Below, one piece after another: positions 39,945 through 47,840 of a stretch of 64,000 nt of DNA (positions within the stretch are counted from its first letter, which is position 1; every line of letters starts with the position of its first letter). The translations under genes were made by a program, and so were the position numbers. Location: the NCBI GenBank assembly GCA_016872775.1, contig VGZA01000027.1, forward strand, positions 1 through 64,000, given 5' to 3'. The notes under the pieces are model-generated. The model did not search any database. It was not told the DNA's origin and worked only from the letters and a program-made list of their open reading frames with translations. This DNA is from Planctomycetota bacterium. Lineage in GTDB: Bacteria; Planctomycetota; Planctomycetia; Pirellulales; Pirellulaceae.

Positions 39945-41321
39945 ATGCTCCAAGTGGCGCACGAAACTGAACGACCGCATGCGCACGAACGGCCTTCAAT
40001 CCTGTCAAGACTTCAGGCGGTGGGCTGGCCGGTGTTGTTGGGTCTGGCGGCCACCAGCCTGTTTTTCGTGTTGATTTATCGCGGTCCCTTGAATTTGCCG
40101 ATCATGCATCGGTATTTCGCCTCCCACCCGGTCACGTTCTGCGAGACGGGCTTGTTCTTCATTGGGCTGGCGGCGCTGCTGCTCAAGGGACTGAGCGTAC
40201 TGGGGGAACACCGCACGCTGTACTCCGCGGCCATTCCCCAGGTTCCAGCGACCGCAAGCGGTGGCGACTCGATTGCGCTGGCGACCGAGCTGCTCGATCG
40301 CATCGACTCCTTGCCGGCGAGACTCCGCGAATCGTTGATCGGTCGCCGCTATCGGGAGGCGCTCGAGCATGTCGAGCGCAACAGTTCGGCATCGGGACTG
40401 AACGATGAACTCAAGTATCTGTCCGATATCGAAACCGGCCGGCAACAGGACAGTTATTCGCTGGTGCGGATTGTCGTCTGGGCCACGCCGATGCTGGGAT
40501 TCCTCGGCACCGTCATGGGCATCACCGAGGCGTTGGGCGACTTGAGCGAGAACGCTGGAGCGCTGGCGTCGTCTCCCGAGACGGCAATCCAGGGATTACT
40601 AGGCGGTCTTTACGTGGCATTCGATACGACGGCCTTGGCGCTGACGTTGTCGATGATCTTGATGTTCATCCAGTTCTTGATTGAACGCGTGGAAATACAA
40701 CTTCTCTCCGACGTGGACACACTCGTCAACGAAGCGTTGATCGGACGCTTCCCCGACGCACCCGCGGTTGCCGACCCGCAGGTCGCGGTGATCGAACGGA
40801 TGGTTCAGGCGGTATTGCGGGCGACCGAATCGCTGGTCGAGCGTCAGACGCAGCTTTGGAGCCAGTCGATCAGCGCCGCTCAGGAGCAATGGCGAGGTTC
40901 GCTCGAATCGACGGGCGATCGCCTGCGAACCACTTTTACCAGTTCGCTCGAACAGTCGCTCGACAGTCATGCGCATTGCCTGGTCGAATCGCAGCGCGGC
41001 ATTGCGGGACAGATTCGCCAGGAGTGGCAGACGGTGGTCGACGGCCTTAATGTCCACGCGCAACTGCTCGTCAATCAACAGACGGAGTTGGCGCGGCAGG
41101 GCGAGACGGTGACGGAGATACTGCAGGCGAGTCGCGACGTGATTCAACTGGAACAGGCGTTGAATTCGAATCTCGCGGCGCTGGCAGGATCGAAGAATTT
41201 CGAGGACACGGTGATGAGCCTCGCGGCGGCGATCCACTTGCTGAATACGCGACTGGGCAAGACCGATTCCGTGCCGGCTATTTCGCTGCAACGGGATAAG
41301 CAACAGGGTAAGGCTGCATGA
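39945..41321 (+). CDS. MotA/TolQ/ExbB-family channel protein with long tail
   Basis: 458 aa. Helices at about 26-45 and 64-84, then 172-196 and 214-245; the last two carry the family core TPMLGFLGTVMGI and GLYVAFDTTALAL, where Thr/Gly residues line the ion path in TolQ and ExbB. A long cytoplasmic tail (250-450) is helical with repeated ATESLVERQTQLWSQ-like segments, as in the ZorA-like and other long-tailed members. It should form a pentameric proton or sodium channel around two partner helices. ATG at 39945, or GTG at 39954 with AAAGG nine bases upstream. First gene of a three-gene operon with two single-pass proteins. Confidence 0.8.
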   Translation: MLQVAHETERPHAHERPSILSRLQAVGWPVLLGLAATSLFFVLIYRGPLNLPIMHRYFASHPVTFCETGLFFIGLAALLLKGLSVLGEHRTLYSAAIPQVPATASGGDSIALATELLDRIDSLPARLRESLIGRRYREALEHVERNSSASGLNDELKYLSDIETGRQQDSYSLVRIVVWATPMLGFLGTVMGITEALGDLSENAGALASSPETAIQGLLGGLYVAFDTTALALTLSMILMFIQFLIERVEIQLLSDVDTLVNEALIGRFPDAPAVADPQVAVIERMVQAVLRATESLVERQTQLWSQSISAAQEQWRGSLESTGDRLRTTFTSSLEQSLDSHAHCLVESQRGIAGQIRQEWQTVVDGLNVHAQLLVNQQTELARQGETVTEILQASRDVIQLEQALNSNLAALAGSKNFEDTVMSLAAAIHLLNTRLGKTDSVPAISLQRDKQQGKAA

Positions 41322-43117
41322 GGCGCCCGACTTTTCGCCGGAGCCAGACGGGCATGGCCTTGTTTCCATTCCTGGCCGTGCTGATCTGCACGATGGGATC
41401 GCTGATCGTGCTGCTGGTGATGATTCTGCATCAGGCGCGCGTGCACGCCGCGATGGTGTCGTCGCCGGCCGTATGGGATTCCGGAACCAACGAAGATCCC
41501 GAGGAGCTCGAAGCACGCGCGCAAAGGGAGCAGCTGCAGCAGGCCGTGAGCAAGCTGGAGGAATTGCGCGCCGTGCAGGCCCGACAATCCGCCGAGGCAC
41601 GATTAGCGCTCGGACACCTCGAACAACACCTGCGCGACCTCGAGCGCGAAGGGGAACGACTCAACGCCCAGCGGCGCGAACTGATCGCGAACCAATCGGA
41701 GACTCGGGAGACCGACGACGAATTGAAACAACGCATCCAGGAGATCGAAGGCAAGATCCGGCTGACGCGAGAGGAACTCGAACAAGCCCGCCGCGACGCC
41801 AAAGGCAAGCGGAAGTCGTTCGCCGTCATTCCGTATGTCGGCCCCAACGGCACGCGCCGTCGGCCGATTTACATCGAGTGCGCACTCGAAGGGATCATGC
41901 TGCATCCCGAAAATATTCTGTTGCAGGAACCCGACTTCGCCGGCCCGATGGGGCCCGGCAATCCGTTGGACGCCTGCCTGCGGGCGGTCCGCGAGTATTT
42001 ACTGTCGCGCGATGGGACTAGTGAGGAAGGGGAACCGTACCCGCTGCTGATTGTGCGTCCGTCGGGAATTTACGCGTACGAGCAGGCACGGAATGCGATG
42101 AAGTCCTGGGAAAACGAATTTGGTTACGAGTTGATCGACGACGAAACGCCACTCCAATTCCCTCCGGCCGACACCGAACTTGAGAAGATCCTGATCAAGA
42201 CCCTGCGCGACGCCCGAGATCGCCAGTCGTTGCTGGCGGCGGCGATGCCCAGCCGATTCAAGGGCGAGTCGGCGGGGATGGTGGCGTCGCCGGGCGGCGG
42301 TTTTGTGACCCAAGGCGGCGCAAACGGCGGAGCGCGAGTCGGCGGAGCCTCGCCGGGGAGCGCAGCCTCAGCCTCCGTCGCTGCACGCGGTAACGGCCAA
42401 CGCGGGATCGGCAACGGGTCGCCGGGAAATCCTGTCCAGGACCGCGCGTCCGCCGCTGCTGGAATCGATGCGGCCCGGCCACGCACCGCAGCCGGCGGCG
42501 GCAACGGAAGTAGCGGCGGCAGTGGCGGCAAACCCGACGCCGACCCCGACCGCGGTCAGGGGGACGCCGCCGAAGGCAGCTCGAACCCCAACGATCGCCG
42601 CGCGAAGACGAAGGCCGGACTTCAAGCGAATTCCGCCGCGCGACGCGCGACGGGGAGTTCCGCGCAAGGCTCGGCCGACGCCGAAGGAACCGGCCATTCC
42701 GCGGCCGCTGCTTCCACCTCCGCCGGAGGAACCGGCTCGTCGTTCGGCAACTCGGTCTACAGCGTCGCGCAATCCAAAGGCACCGACTGGGCTCTGCCAC
42801 CCAAAAGCATCAACTCGACAGGCATCACGCGCCCCATCCGTGTGCGCCTCTTCCAGGATCGTATCGTCCTGGTTCCGGAACGTGGCGAACGCCAGAAGTC
42901 GACCACGATCAGCCTGCACGATGCGCCGATGCGGGCTCAGATCGAACCGTTGGTGACCGCCGTCTGGAACTATACCGAAACGTGGGGCCTGGCGGTCGCG
43001 AACGGATATTGGAAACCTGTGCTCCGCGTAGAGGTCGCTCCGGGCGCCGATGCGCGCTTCGAGGAGTTCCGGACGCTGATGAGCGGCAGCGGCTTGGACG
43101 TCGAACGAAAGAATTGA
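41318..43117 (+). CDS. single-pass partner of the channel protein, Ala in place of Asp
   Basis: 599 aa. One membrane helix (residues 14-38): the segment ALFPFLAVLICTMGSLIVLL aligns with the TolR/ExbD start PFLDV..., but the proton-carrying Asp is Ala20. Then a periplasmic coiled coil (62-165), a domain with PYVGPNGTRRRPIYIECA to LDACLRAVREYLL (166-230), a Gly/Ala/Ser-rich region (315-485), and a C-terminal domain with IRVRLFQDRIVLVPERG and GLAVANGYWKPVLRVEV. ATGA overlap with the channel gene shows translational coupling. Function unknown; it probably transmits motion from the channel to the envelope. Confidence 0.7.
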   Translation: MRRPTFRRSQTGMALFPFLAVLICTMGSLIVLLVMILHQARVHAAMVSSPAVWDSGTNEDPEELEARAQREQLQQAVSKLEELRAVQARQSAEARLALGHLEQHLRDLEREGERLNAQRRELIANQSETRETDDELKQRIQEIEGKIRLTREELEQARRDAKGKRKSFAVIPYVGPNGTRRRPIYIECALEGIMLHPENILLQEPDFAGPMGPGNPLDACLRAVREYLLSRDGTSEEGEPYPLLIVRPSGIYAYEQARNAMKSWENEFGYELIDDETPLQFPPADTELEKILIKTLRDARDRQSLLAAAMPSRFKGESAGMVASPGGGFVTQGGANGGARVGGASPGSAASASVAARGNGQRGIGNGSPGNPVQDRASAAAGIDAARPRTAAGGGNGSSGGSGGKPDADPDRGQGDAAEGSSNPNDRRAKTKAGLQANSAARRATGSSAQGSADAEGTGHSAAAASTSAGGTGSSFGNSVYSVAQSKGTDWALPPKSINSTGITRPIRVRLFQDRIVLVPERGERQKSTTISLHDAPMRAQIEPLVTAVWNYTETWGLAVANGYWKPVLRVEVAPGADARFEEFRTLMSGSGLDVERKN

Positions 43118-43120
43118 GCC

Positions 43121-44173
43121 ATGAGTCGTCGACATATTCAGCAAGCCGAAGCCCCGGGCCACGATTCGTTCCTGGACGTCGTCGCCAACCTCGTCGGCAT
43201 CATGATCATCTTGATTATCGTCGTTGGCGTCGCGACCAAGAAGGCGATCGTCGAAGCGGGCGTCACAACGGCGAATTCTGCTGCCGATACCGATGACACC
43301 GGGTCGACGGCGGCGGGCCAACCCCAAGTCGCGGACCTCAGCGAACTCCAATCCACCGCCGCCGCGCTGGTGGCCGATATCGCGCAAACCGACATGCGTC
43401 TGCAACGCGACAAGATCGAAATCGCTTACCGCCAGACGGAGCGGGAAAAGCTGCTTGCCAGTCTCAGCGTCGCTCGCAAAGTCATCGAACAACAACGGGA
43501 GCAGCTGAACGACGAAGAAAAATCGCACTTCGACCTCGCGCGGCAGCTCGACTCCGCCGCCGCGGAGCTTCGCGACTTGTCCGCCGCTCGCGAGTCAGCC
43601 CGGCGGTCGCAGACGCCCGCAGGCATCATCGATCACCTGCCAACCCCGATGGCCAAGACCGTCTTCGGAAAGGAAATCCACTTCCGGCTCAATCAAGGAC
43701 GCATCGTCCAGGTGCCGTGGGACGAGCTGGTCGAGAAGCTCAAGGCCGACGCGCCGCGTAAGGCCCCCCGACTCCGGGACAGCGCCACCATCACCGAAAC
43801 TCTGGGGCCGGTTAGCGGCTTCTGGATGAAGTATACGCTGAGACTCTCGACCGAAACCGCCAACGTACGCGGAGCGACCGTGCGCGAACAACGCGTGTTG
43901 TTTGACCACTTCGTGATGATTCCGGTCAGTGAGGAAATCGGCGAACCGATGCGGGAGGCCCTGCAACCCGGCTCCGAATTCAACGCGAGCCTGCAACACC
44001 TCAACCCCGACCGAACCACGGTGACGGTCTGGGTTTATCCCGACAGCTTCAACGCCTATCGGGAACTGAAACAGTACCTGTTTGGACGCGGATTCCTTTG
44101 CGCCGCACGGCCCCTCCCCACCGACCATCCGCTCGGTGGATCGCCAAACGGCAGCCGCTCATCCGCCCAGTAA
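43121..44173 (+). CDS. TolR/ExbD-like single-pass partner with conserved Asp
   Basis: 350 aa. The helix at residues 18-39 begins SFLDVVANLVGIMIILIIVV; Asp19 matches the essential Asp of ExbD (D25) and TolR (D23). Then a coiled coil (62-155) and a C-terminal domain (170-340) with FGKEIHFRLNQGRIVQVPW, GFWMKYTLRLSTE and RTTVTVWVYPDSFN. The overall plan (helix, coil, beta-rich domain) is the same as in the preceding gene, so the two may be paralogues. It starts three bases after it. Together with the channel protein it should make a proton-driven envelope machine of unknown purpose. Confidence 0.75.
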   Translation: MSRRHIQQAEAPGHDSFLDVVANLVGIMIILIIVVGVATKKAIVEAGVTTANSAADTDDTGSTAAGQPQVADLSELQSTAAALVADIAQTDMRLQRDKIEIAYRQTEREKLLASLSVARKVIEQQREQLNDEEKSHFDLARQLDSAAAELRDLSAARESARRSQTPAGIIDHLPTPMAKTVFGKEIHFRLNQGRIVQVPWDELVEKLKADAPRKAPRLRDSATITETLGPVSGFWMKYTLRLSTETANVRGATVREQRVLFDHFVMIPVSEEIGEPMREALQPGSEFNASLQHLNPDRTTVTVWVYPDSFNAYRELKQYLFGRGFLCAARPLPTDHPLGGSPNGSRSSAQ

Positions 44174-44243
44174 CACCCTGGACAGCCTGTGGATCCGGTC
44201 GCTACCATCGAACGAGAACTGAGTGCCAGGGTTGAACAGCCTT

Positions 44244-44492
44244 ATGAAGACCGTTGAGCATTTGCTGGAACTGACCGGCATCGATCCGGCGGTGATCGCG
44301 GAACGAGCCCGCTTGCCATTGAATCGTTTCCTGGCGATCGCCGAAGGACGTTGGACTCCCAGCCCGCAAGACCGTGCCGCGATTGCCGCCGCATTTGAGC
44401 TGCAGGTCTCCGACATCAGCTGGGGACATACGATGAACCCGCGCAATATCCGATACAGTCGGTTCGGACTCAAAGAAGATTTCGGGGCGTAA
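44244..44492 (+). CDS. small HTH (XRE-like) protein
   Basis: 82 aa from the ATG at 44244. MKTVEHLLELTGIDPAVIAE begins a Cro/C1-type four-helix HTH: turn near PLNRFLAIAEGRW, with TPSPQDRAAIAAAF as helices 4-5. The end HTMNPRNIRYSRFGLKEDF looks conserved. I recall similar small proteins in planctomycetes as unnamed regulators. It lies 70 bases after the TolR-like gene on the same strand, possibly in the same transcript. Confidence 0.65.
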   Translation: MKTVEHLLELTGIDPAVIAERARLPLNRFLAIAEGRWTPSPQDRAAIAAAFELQVSDISWGHTMNPRNIRYSRFGLKEDFGA

Positions 44493-44538
44493 CCACGCCC
44501 AAGTCCGGACCGTTACGCCTCCGACTCCCTGCCAGCGA

Positions 44539-45969
44539 ATGTCCCTCCCGATGACGACCTGTCGAGAACCCGGACGGCCGACGACGGCACCCGCCGCGAT
44601 CTCGCGGCGCGAGCTGCTGAGGCTGGGGTTGGGCGGCGTCAACGCTCTTTCGTTGCCGGCGTTGATGCAATGCCGTGCCATGGCAGCGCCGACTTCCGTC
44701 CCGCGCGCCAACACCGCTTTGATTTTGGTCTGGTTGCCAGGTGGGCATAGTCATCTGGAAACCTACGATCCTAAACCGTTGGCCGGTTCGGAATTCAGCG
44801 GTCCGTTTGGCTCGATTTCCACGCGAGCGGCTGGAGTGCAGCTATGTGAGCTTCTGCCCCGACATGCTGAAGTTGCTGACCGGTTCACGATCCTGCGATC
44901 GCTCGTCCATACCGGATTTTGCCACCAGCAAGGCACCCACCAGCTGCTGACCGGATTTCCAGAGCGGGTTCTGAGGCAGTCGCCGCTCTATCCCGATCTG
45001 TTCGCGATCACGCACCGGCTGCGCTACGACCATCAGAGACCGATTCCGAACTATGTCGGTGTGGCTCCGGTCAATTACGCCGGGGCGGCGTATCTGGGCA
45101 ACGCCTACGAACCGTTCGCCGTGCATGGGGATCCCAACGCAGAGAATTTCACCGTCCCGAATATCGGCGCCGGCAACGCAGGTCACCGCGAGGCACTCGA
45201 CCGTCGGATCGGGCTCCGCAAGCAACTCGACCAGCTCAAGGCGCGCGTCGACTACCTGCAACGCATGGACGCGCTGGATACGTTCGAACAACAGGCGTTC
45301 AGCGTGATCACCGGCCCGCAGGCGACCCAGGCTTTCGACCTGCGTCAGGAGGACGACGCAACCCGCGAACTCTACGGTCGGAATCGCTGGGGGCAACAGT
45401 TGCTGCTGGCGCGGCGTTTGGTCGAGTCGGGTATCGACCTTGTCACCGCGCAGCTCTCGGGTGATTTGTGCGGTGGGGTCGGCAATTGGGATGACCATGC
45501 CGTGAATGCAAATTGCTTCGAAGCGATGCGGTATCGACTGCAGTTCATGGATCGGGCGGTCGCGGCATTGATCGAAGATATCTACCGTCGCGGTCTCGAC
45601 CAGCGCGTGATGGTGGTCGTGACGGGTGAATTTGGCCGCACGCCGCGGATCAACTACCAGGCCAGCACAGGGGAACGGATTGGCAGCGCGCCGGCCGGCG
45701 TCACACAACCGGGCCGGGACCATTGGCCCCGTTCGACCTCGGTACTTTTCGCTGGCGGCGGAACGACGACAGGCCATGCTGTCGGGCGCACCGATGCACG
45801 TGGCGAGGATCCTGTCGATCGAATCGTTGGCTGCGGTGATTTTCTGGCCACCCTCTATCGCCACCTGGGCGTCGACTACGAACACCTGTCTTTTCCGGAT
45901 CATTCCGGACGCCCCATTCCGATCATGCTCGGCCCGGGCGAACCGATCCGGGAACTATGTCGAACCTAG
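44539..45969 (+). CDS. DUF1501 protein
   Basis: 476 aa. A Tat signal (SRRELLRLGLGGVNALSLP, residues 22-40) leads into the DUF1501 sulfatase/phosphatase-like fold: LILVWLPGGHSHLETYDPK, RFTILRSLVHT, VTAQLSGDLCGGVGNWDDHA, VMVVVTGEFGRTPRIN and GRDHWPRSTSVLFAGGG. These exported proteins are abundant in planctomycetes and usually pair with PSD1/DUF1553 cytochrome-like genes; substrate unknown. No such partner adjoins it here. The ATG at 44539 or the one at 44551 (MTTCREP) may be the start. Confidence 0.9.
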   Translation: MSLPMTTCREPGRPTTAPAAISRRELLRLGLGGVNALSLPALMQCRAMAAPTSVPRANTALILVWLPGGHSHLETYDPKPLAGSEFSGPFGSISTRAAGVQLCELLPRHAEVADRFTILRSLVHTGFCHQQGTHQLLTGFPERVLRQSPLYPDLFAITHRLRYDHQRPIPNYVGVAPVNYAGAAYLGNAYEPFAVHGDPNAENFTVPNIGAGNAGHREALDRRIGLRKQLDQLKARVDYLQRMDALDTFEQQAFSVITGPQATQAFDLRQEDDATRELYGRNRWGQQLLLARRLVESGIDLVTAQLSGDLCGGVGNWDDHAVNANCFEAMRYRLQFMDRAVAALIEDIYRRGLDQRVMVVVTGEFGRTPRINYQASTGERIGSAPAGVTQPGRDHWPRSTSVLFAGGGTTTGHAVGRTDARGEDPVDRIVGCGDFLATLYRHLGVDYEHLSFPDHSGRPIPIMLGPGEPIRELCRT

Positions 45970-46120
45970 CGCCGTGCCGCCGCATTCACCGGACCCCGAT
46001 CCTGGCTCAAATCGGGGCAGCTTCGCGGCTCCCGTACGCAATACTCGTCCCCAATCTATAAAACGTATCGCGTGGGAAAAACCGACGGGATCCGTCGCAG
46101 AATTCCCAAAAAAATTCTGA

Positions 46121-46183
46121 GTGTCTGGAATTTTGTGGAATTTTGCAAAAGAAGATGGGTGTCTGGAATCTTCTGGAATCTTG
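46121..46183. repeat. 25-bp imperfect direct repeat, AT-rich island
   Basis: Units 46121-46145 and 46159-46183 match at 22 of 25 bases. Each itself contains two copies of a TGGAAT-type hexamer. The surrounding 120 bases are far more AT-rich than the neighbouring DNA, and they precede the DUF4838 relic. Confidence 0.75.
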
Positions 46184-46259
46184 GGAATTTGCCCCATCGA
46201 CCACGTTGTTTGAAATGGATGGGGAATCCGCATTTCCTGGGCGGCTACATCCAGCGCAT

Positions 46260-47344
46260 GACGGATGCCCGCGTGGAACGGCGCGATCAGCTTCCGCCCG
46301 CGGATCAGCCGGCACTGGTCGTTGGTCAGATCGCGATGCAGGCGCGGCCGGAACTGGCCGGGGAGTTGGCGCAGGCGGCGAAAAAGAACCCGGTGCTGCG
46401 CGCCGATGCCGTCGTCCTGAAACGCGATGGCAATCGACTCTACATCGCCGGCAGCAACGACGATTCTCACTATTTTGCCGTGTCGCAACTGCTGCAACTT
46501 TGGGGCTGCCGCTGGTACCTGCCTTCGGAGTTTGGCGAGTGCATTCCGCGGCATCGCTCGCTGAAGGTCGGTGAATTGAATCTGGCGTACGGTCCGGCTC
46601 TGGAAGTCCGAAAGTACCCGGCCAGCCGCGGCAGCCGAGGTCAACTTTCCGAACGCAGTTCATCACGGCAGATTGGCCCTGGCCGCTCGGGAGCAGCTGA
46701 CGGCGATGAACAGCAACTTCACGACCTACAAGGCGATCGGCGAGAGCGGCTACGCATGGTTTCCTGGTGAGGTCCAGCAGTACGAAGAACTGGCCGCATA
46801 CACCAACGGGACCAAAGGCAGTCTGCTCGCCCGACTTCCACTTCACTGGCAATACCGTCGTGATCCAGACGACCACGGGCTCAAGGACGGCTGGCTGCAG
46901 CAGACGCCGGACCTCGGCTGGTGGCGCGAAGCGGTCGTCGAAGGGGATGCGAAGGCCCACGTCAAGAATCAGGTCGGACATTGGGAAGAAGTGCGTACCG
47001 ATCTCTACCTGCAGGCCCAGGGGATCGTGACCGCGGATTACCAGAGTTACACCGGATACGGCTGGTACCGTACCGAGATCGAACTTGCCCCGGAACAGAC
47101 GGCGGGAAAACTGCTATTGAAGTTTCCCGGTGTATTCAACGAGTTCTGGCTCTATGTGAACGGTGAACAGGTCGTTCATCGACCGTTCAAGGGGCTGTGG
47201 TGGCTTTCCGACTACCGTTTCGAGGCCGACGCCGATCTGACGGGCAAGCTCAAGCCGGGCCGCAACGTGATCGTCGTACGGCACCACAATCCGCATCACT
47301 TCGGCGGGATGTTTCGCCGGCCCTTCCTGGTGCGACTGCCGTAA
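46260..47344 (+). pseudogene. DUF4838 glycoside-hydrolase-like gene with catalytic middle deleted
   Basis: Piece 1 (to about 46635) reads LYIAGSNDDSHYFAVSQLL, QLWGCRWYLPSEFGE and SLKVGELNLAYGPALEVRKY, the N-terminal part of planctomycete DUF4838 proteins. At about 46640 the frame shifts, and piece 2 starts at NFPNAVHHGRLALAAREQL, then AWFPGEVQQYEELAAYTNG and a jelly-roll domain (GYGWYRTEIEL, FNEFWLYVNGEQV) like the sugar-binding domain of GH2 enzymes. A full protein exceeds 800 aa, so several hundred residues in the middle are missing. Read as one dead gene with a deletion and frameshift. Confidence 0.7.
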
Positions 47345-47351
47345 TCACTCA

Positions 47352-47431
47352 AGGACACGGGGTTCGTCCAGCCGCTGGCGGCGCACGACCATTGGCACCT
47401 CGACATAGCGTACCTCAATATTCGCGGGACC
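47352..47431 (+). pseudogene. DDE integrase-type transposase fragment
   Basis: TGFVQPLAAHDHWHLDIAYLNI, split in two for reading as VQPLAAHDHWHLDIA and YLNIRGTF, is the first Asp region of an rve/IS3-type integrase core (usual form HWHxDVSYxNIxGTFYY). About 27 codons remain. It ends where an IS256-type fragment starts on the other strand. Confidence 0.55.
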
Positions 47432-47432
47432 T

Positions 47433-47826
47433 TCTCCGTTGCGCCCTGGCGCAAGCCAAGAATCCGTTTGTGCCCCTGGATCGTGATTCCAAGGGCCACA
47501 ACCATCATTTCGCCCGCATACGGTTGGGCATCAATGAAGATCGCGGCAAACCGTTCGTCATCGAACCTCCATTCCGCAAGGTTCTTGACCTCGTTGGCAG
47601 ATGCTCGAATAAAGCCACGGCTAACGCTCGATTTAGTCGTTCTTGAACGAGTTCCACGGCGCGAAACATCCTTTCGAATACATCGAAATCCTGCTCGCGA
47701 ACCAAACCGGCTGGTTGTTTAGAGTGCATGATCCGGATTGTAACCAGATCGTCGCGATTTTGGGTGGATTTTCCGCGGGCATTCGCCGAGAGCATAACGA
47801 TTCCGGGCAAGCCGGGGGCATTCAAG
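47433..47826 (-). pseudogene. IS256 (mutator)-type transposase fragment
   Basis: On the minus strand the frame reads IRASANEVKNLAEW, RFAAIFIDAQPYAGEMM and VVALGITIQGHKRILGL with RQGATE, the first catalytic Asp region of the IS256/mutator transposases. Upstream of 47580 the frame shifts and homology fades; downstream it stops at GATE, next to the integrase fragment. No terminal inverted repeats or target duplication are visible. Both pieces are insertion remnants in the 500-base gap between the DUF4838 relic and the cytochrome gene. Confidence 0.65.
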
Positions 47827-47840
47827 AACTTGAAAGAAAC

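Noticed and set aside
42368-43528. 386-codon open frame on minus
   Set aside because: Antisense to the two TolR-like partner genes, mainly to the Gly/Ala-rich part. No motif.
39945-44173. Zorya-type phage defence (ZorA/ZorB)
   Set aside because: The channel protein has a long tail as ZorA does, but the partners have no OmpA/MotB peptidoglycan-binding domain and no ZorC/D/E effector is near. Kept as an unknown TolQ-like system.
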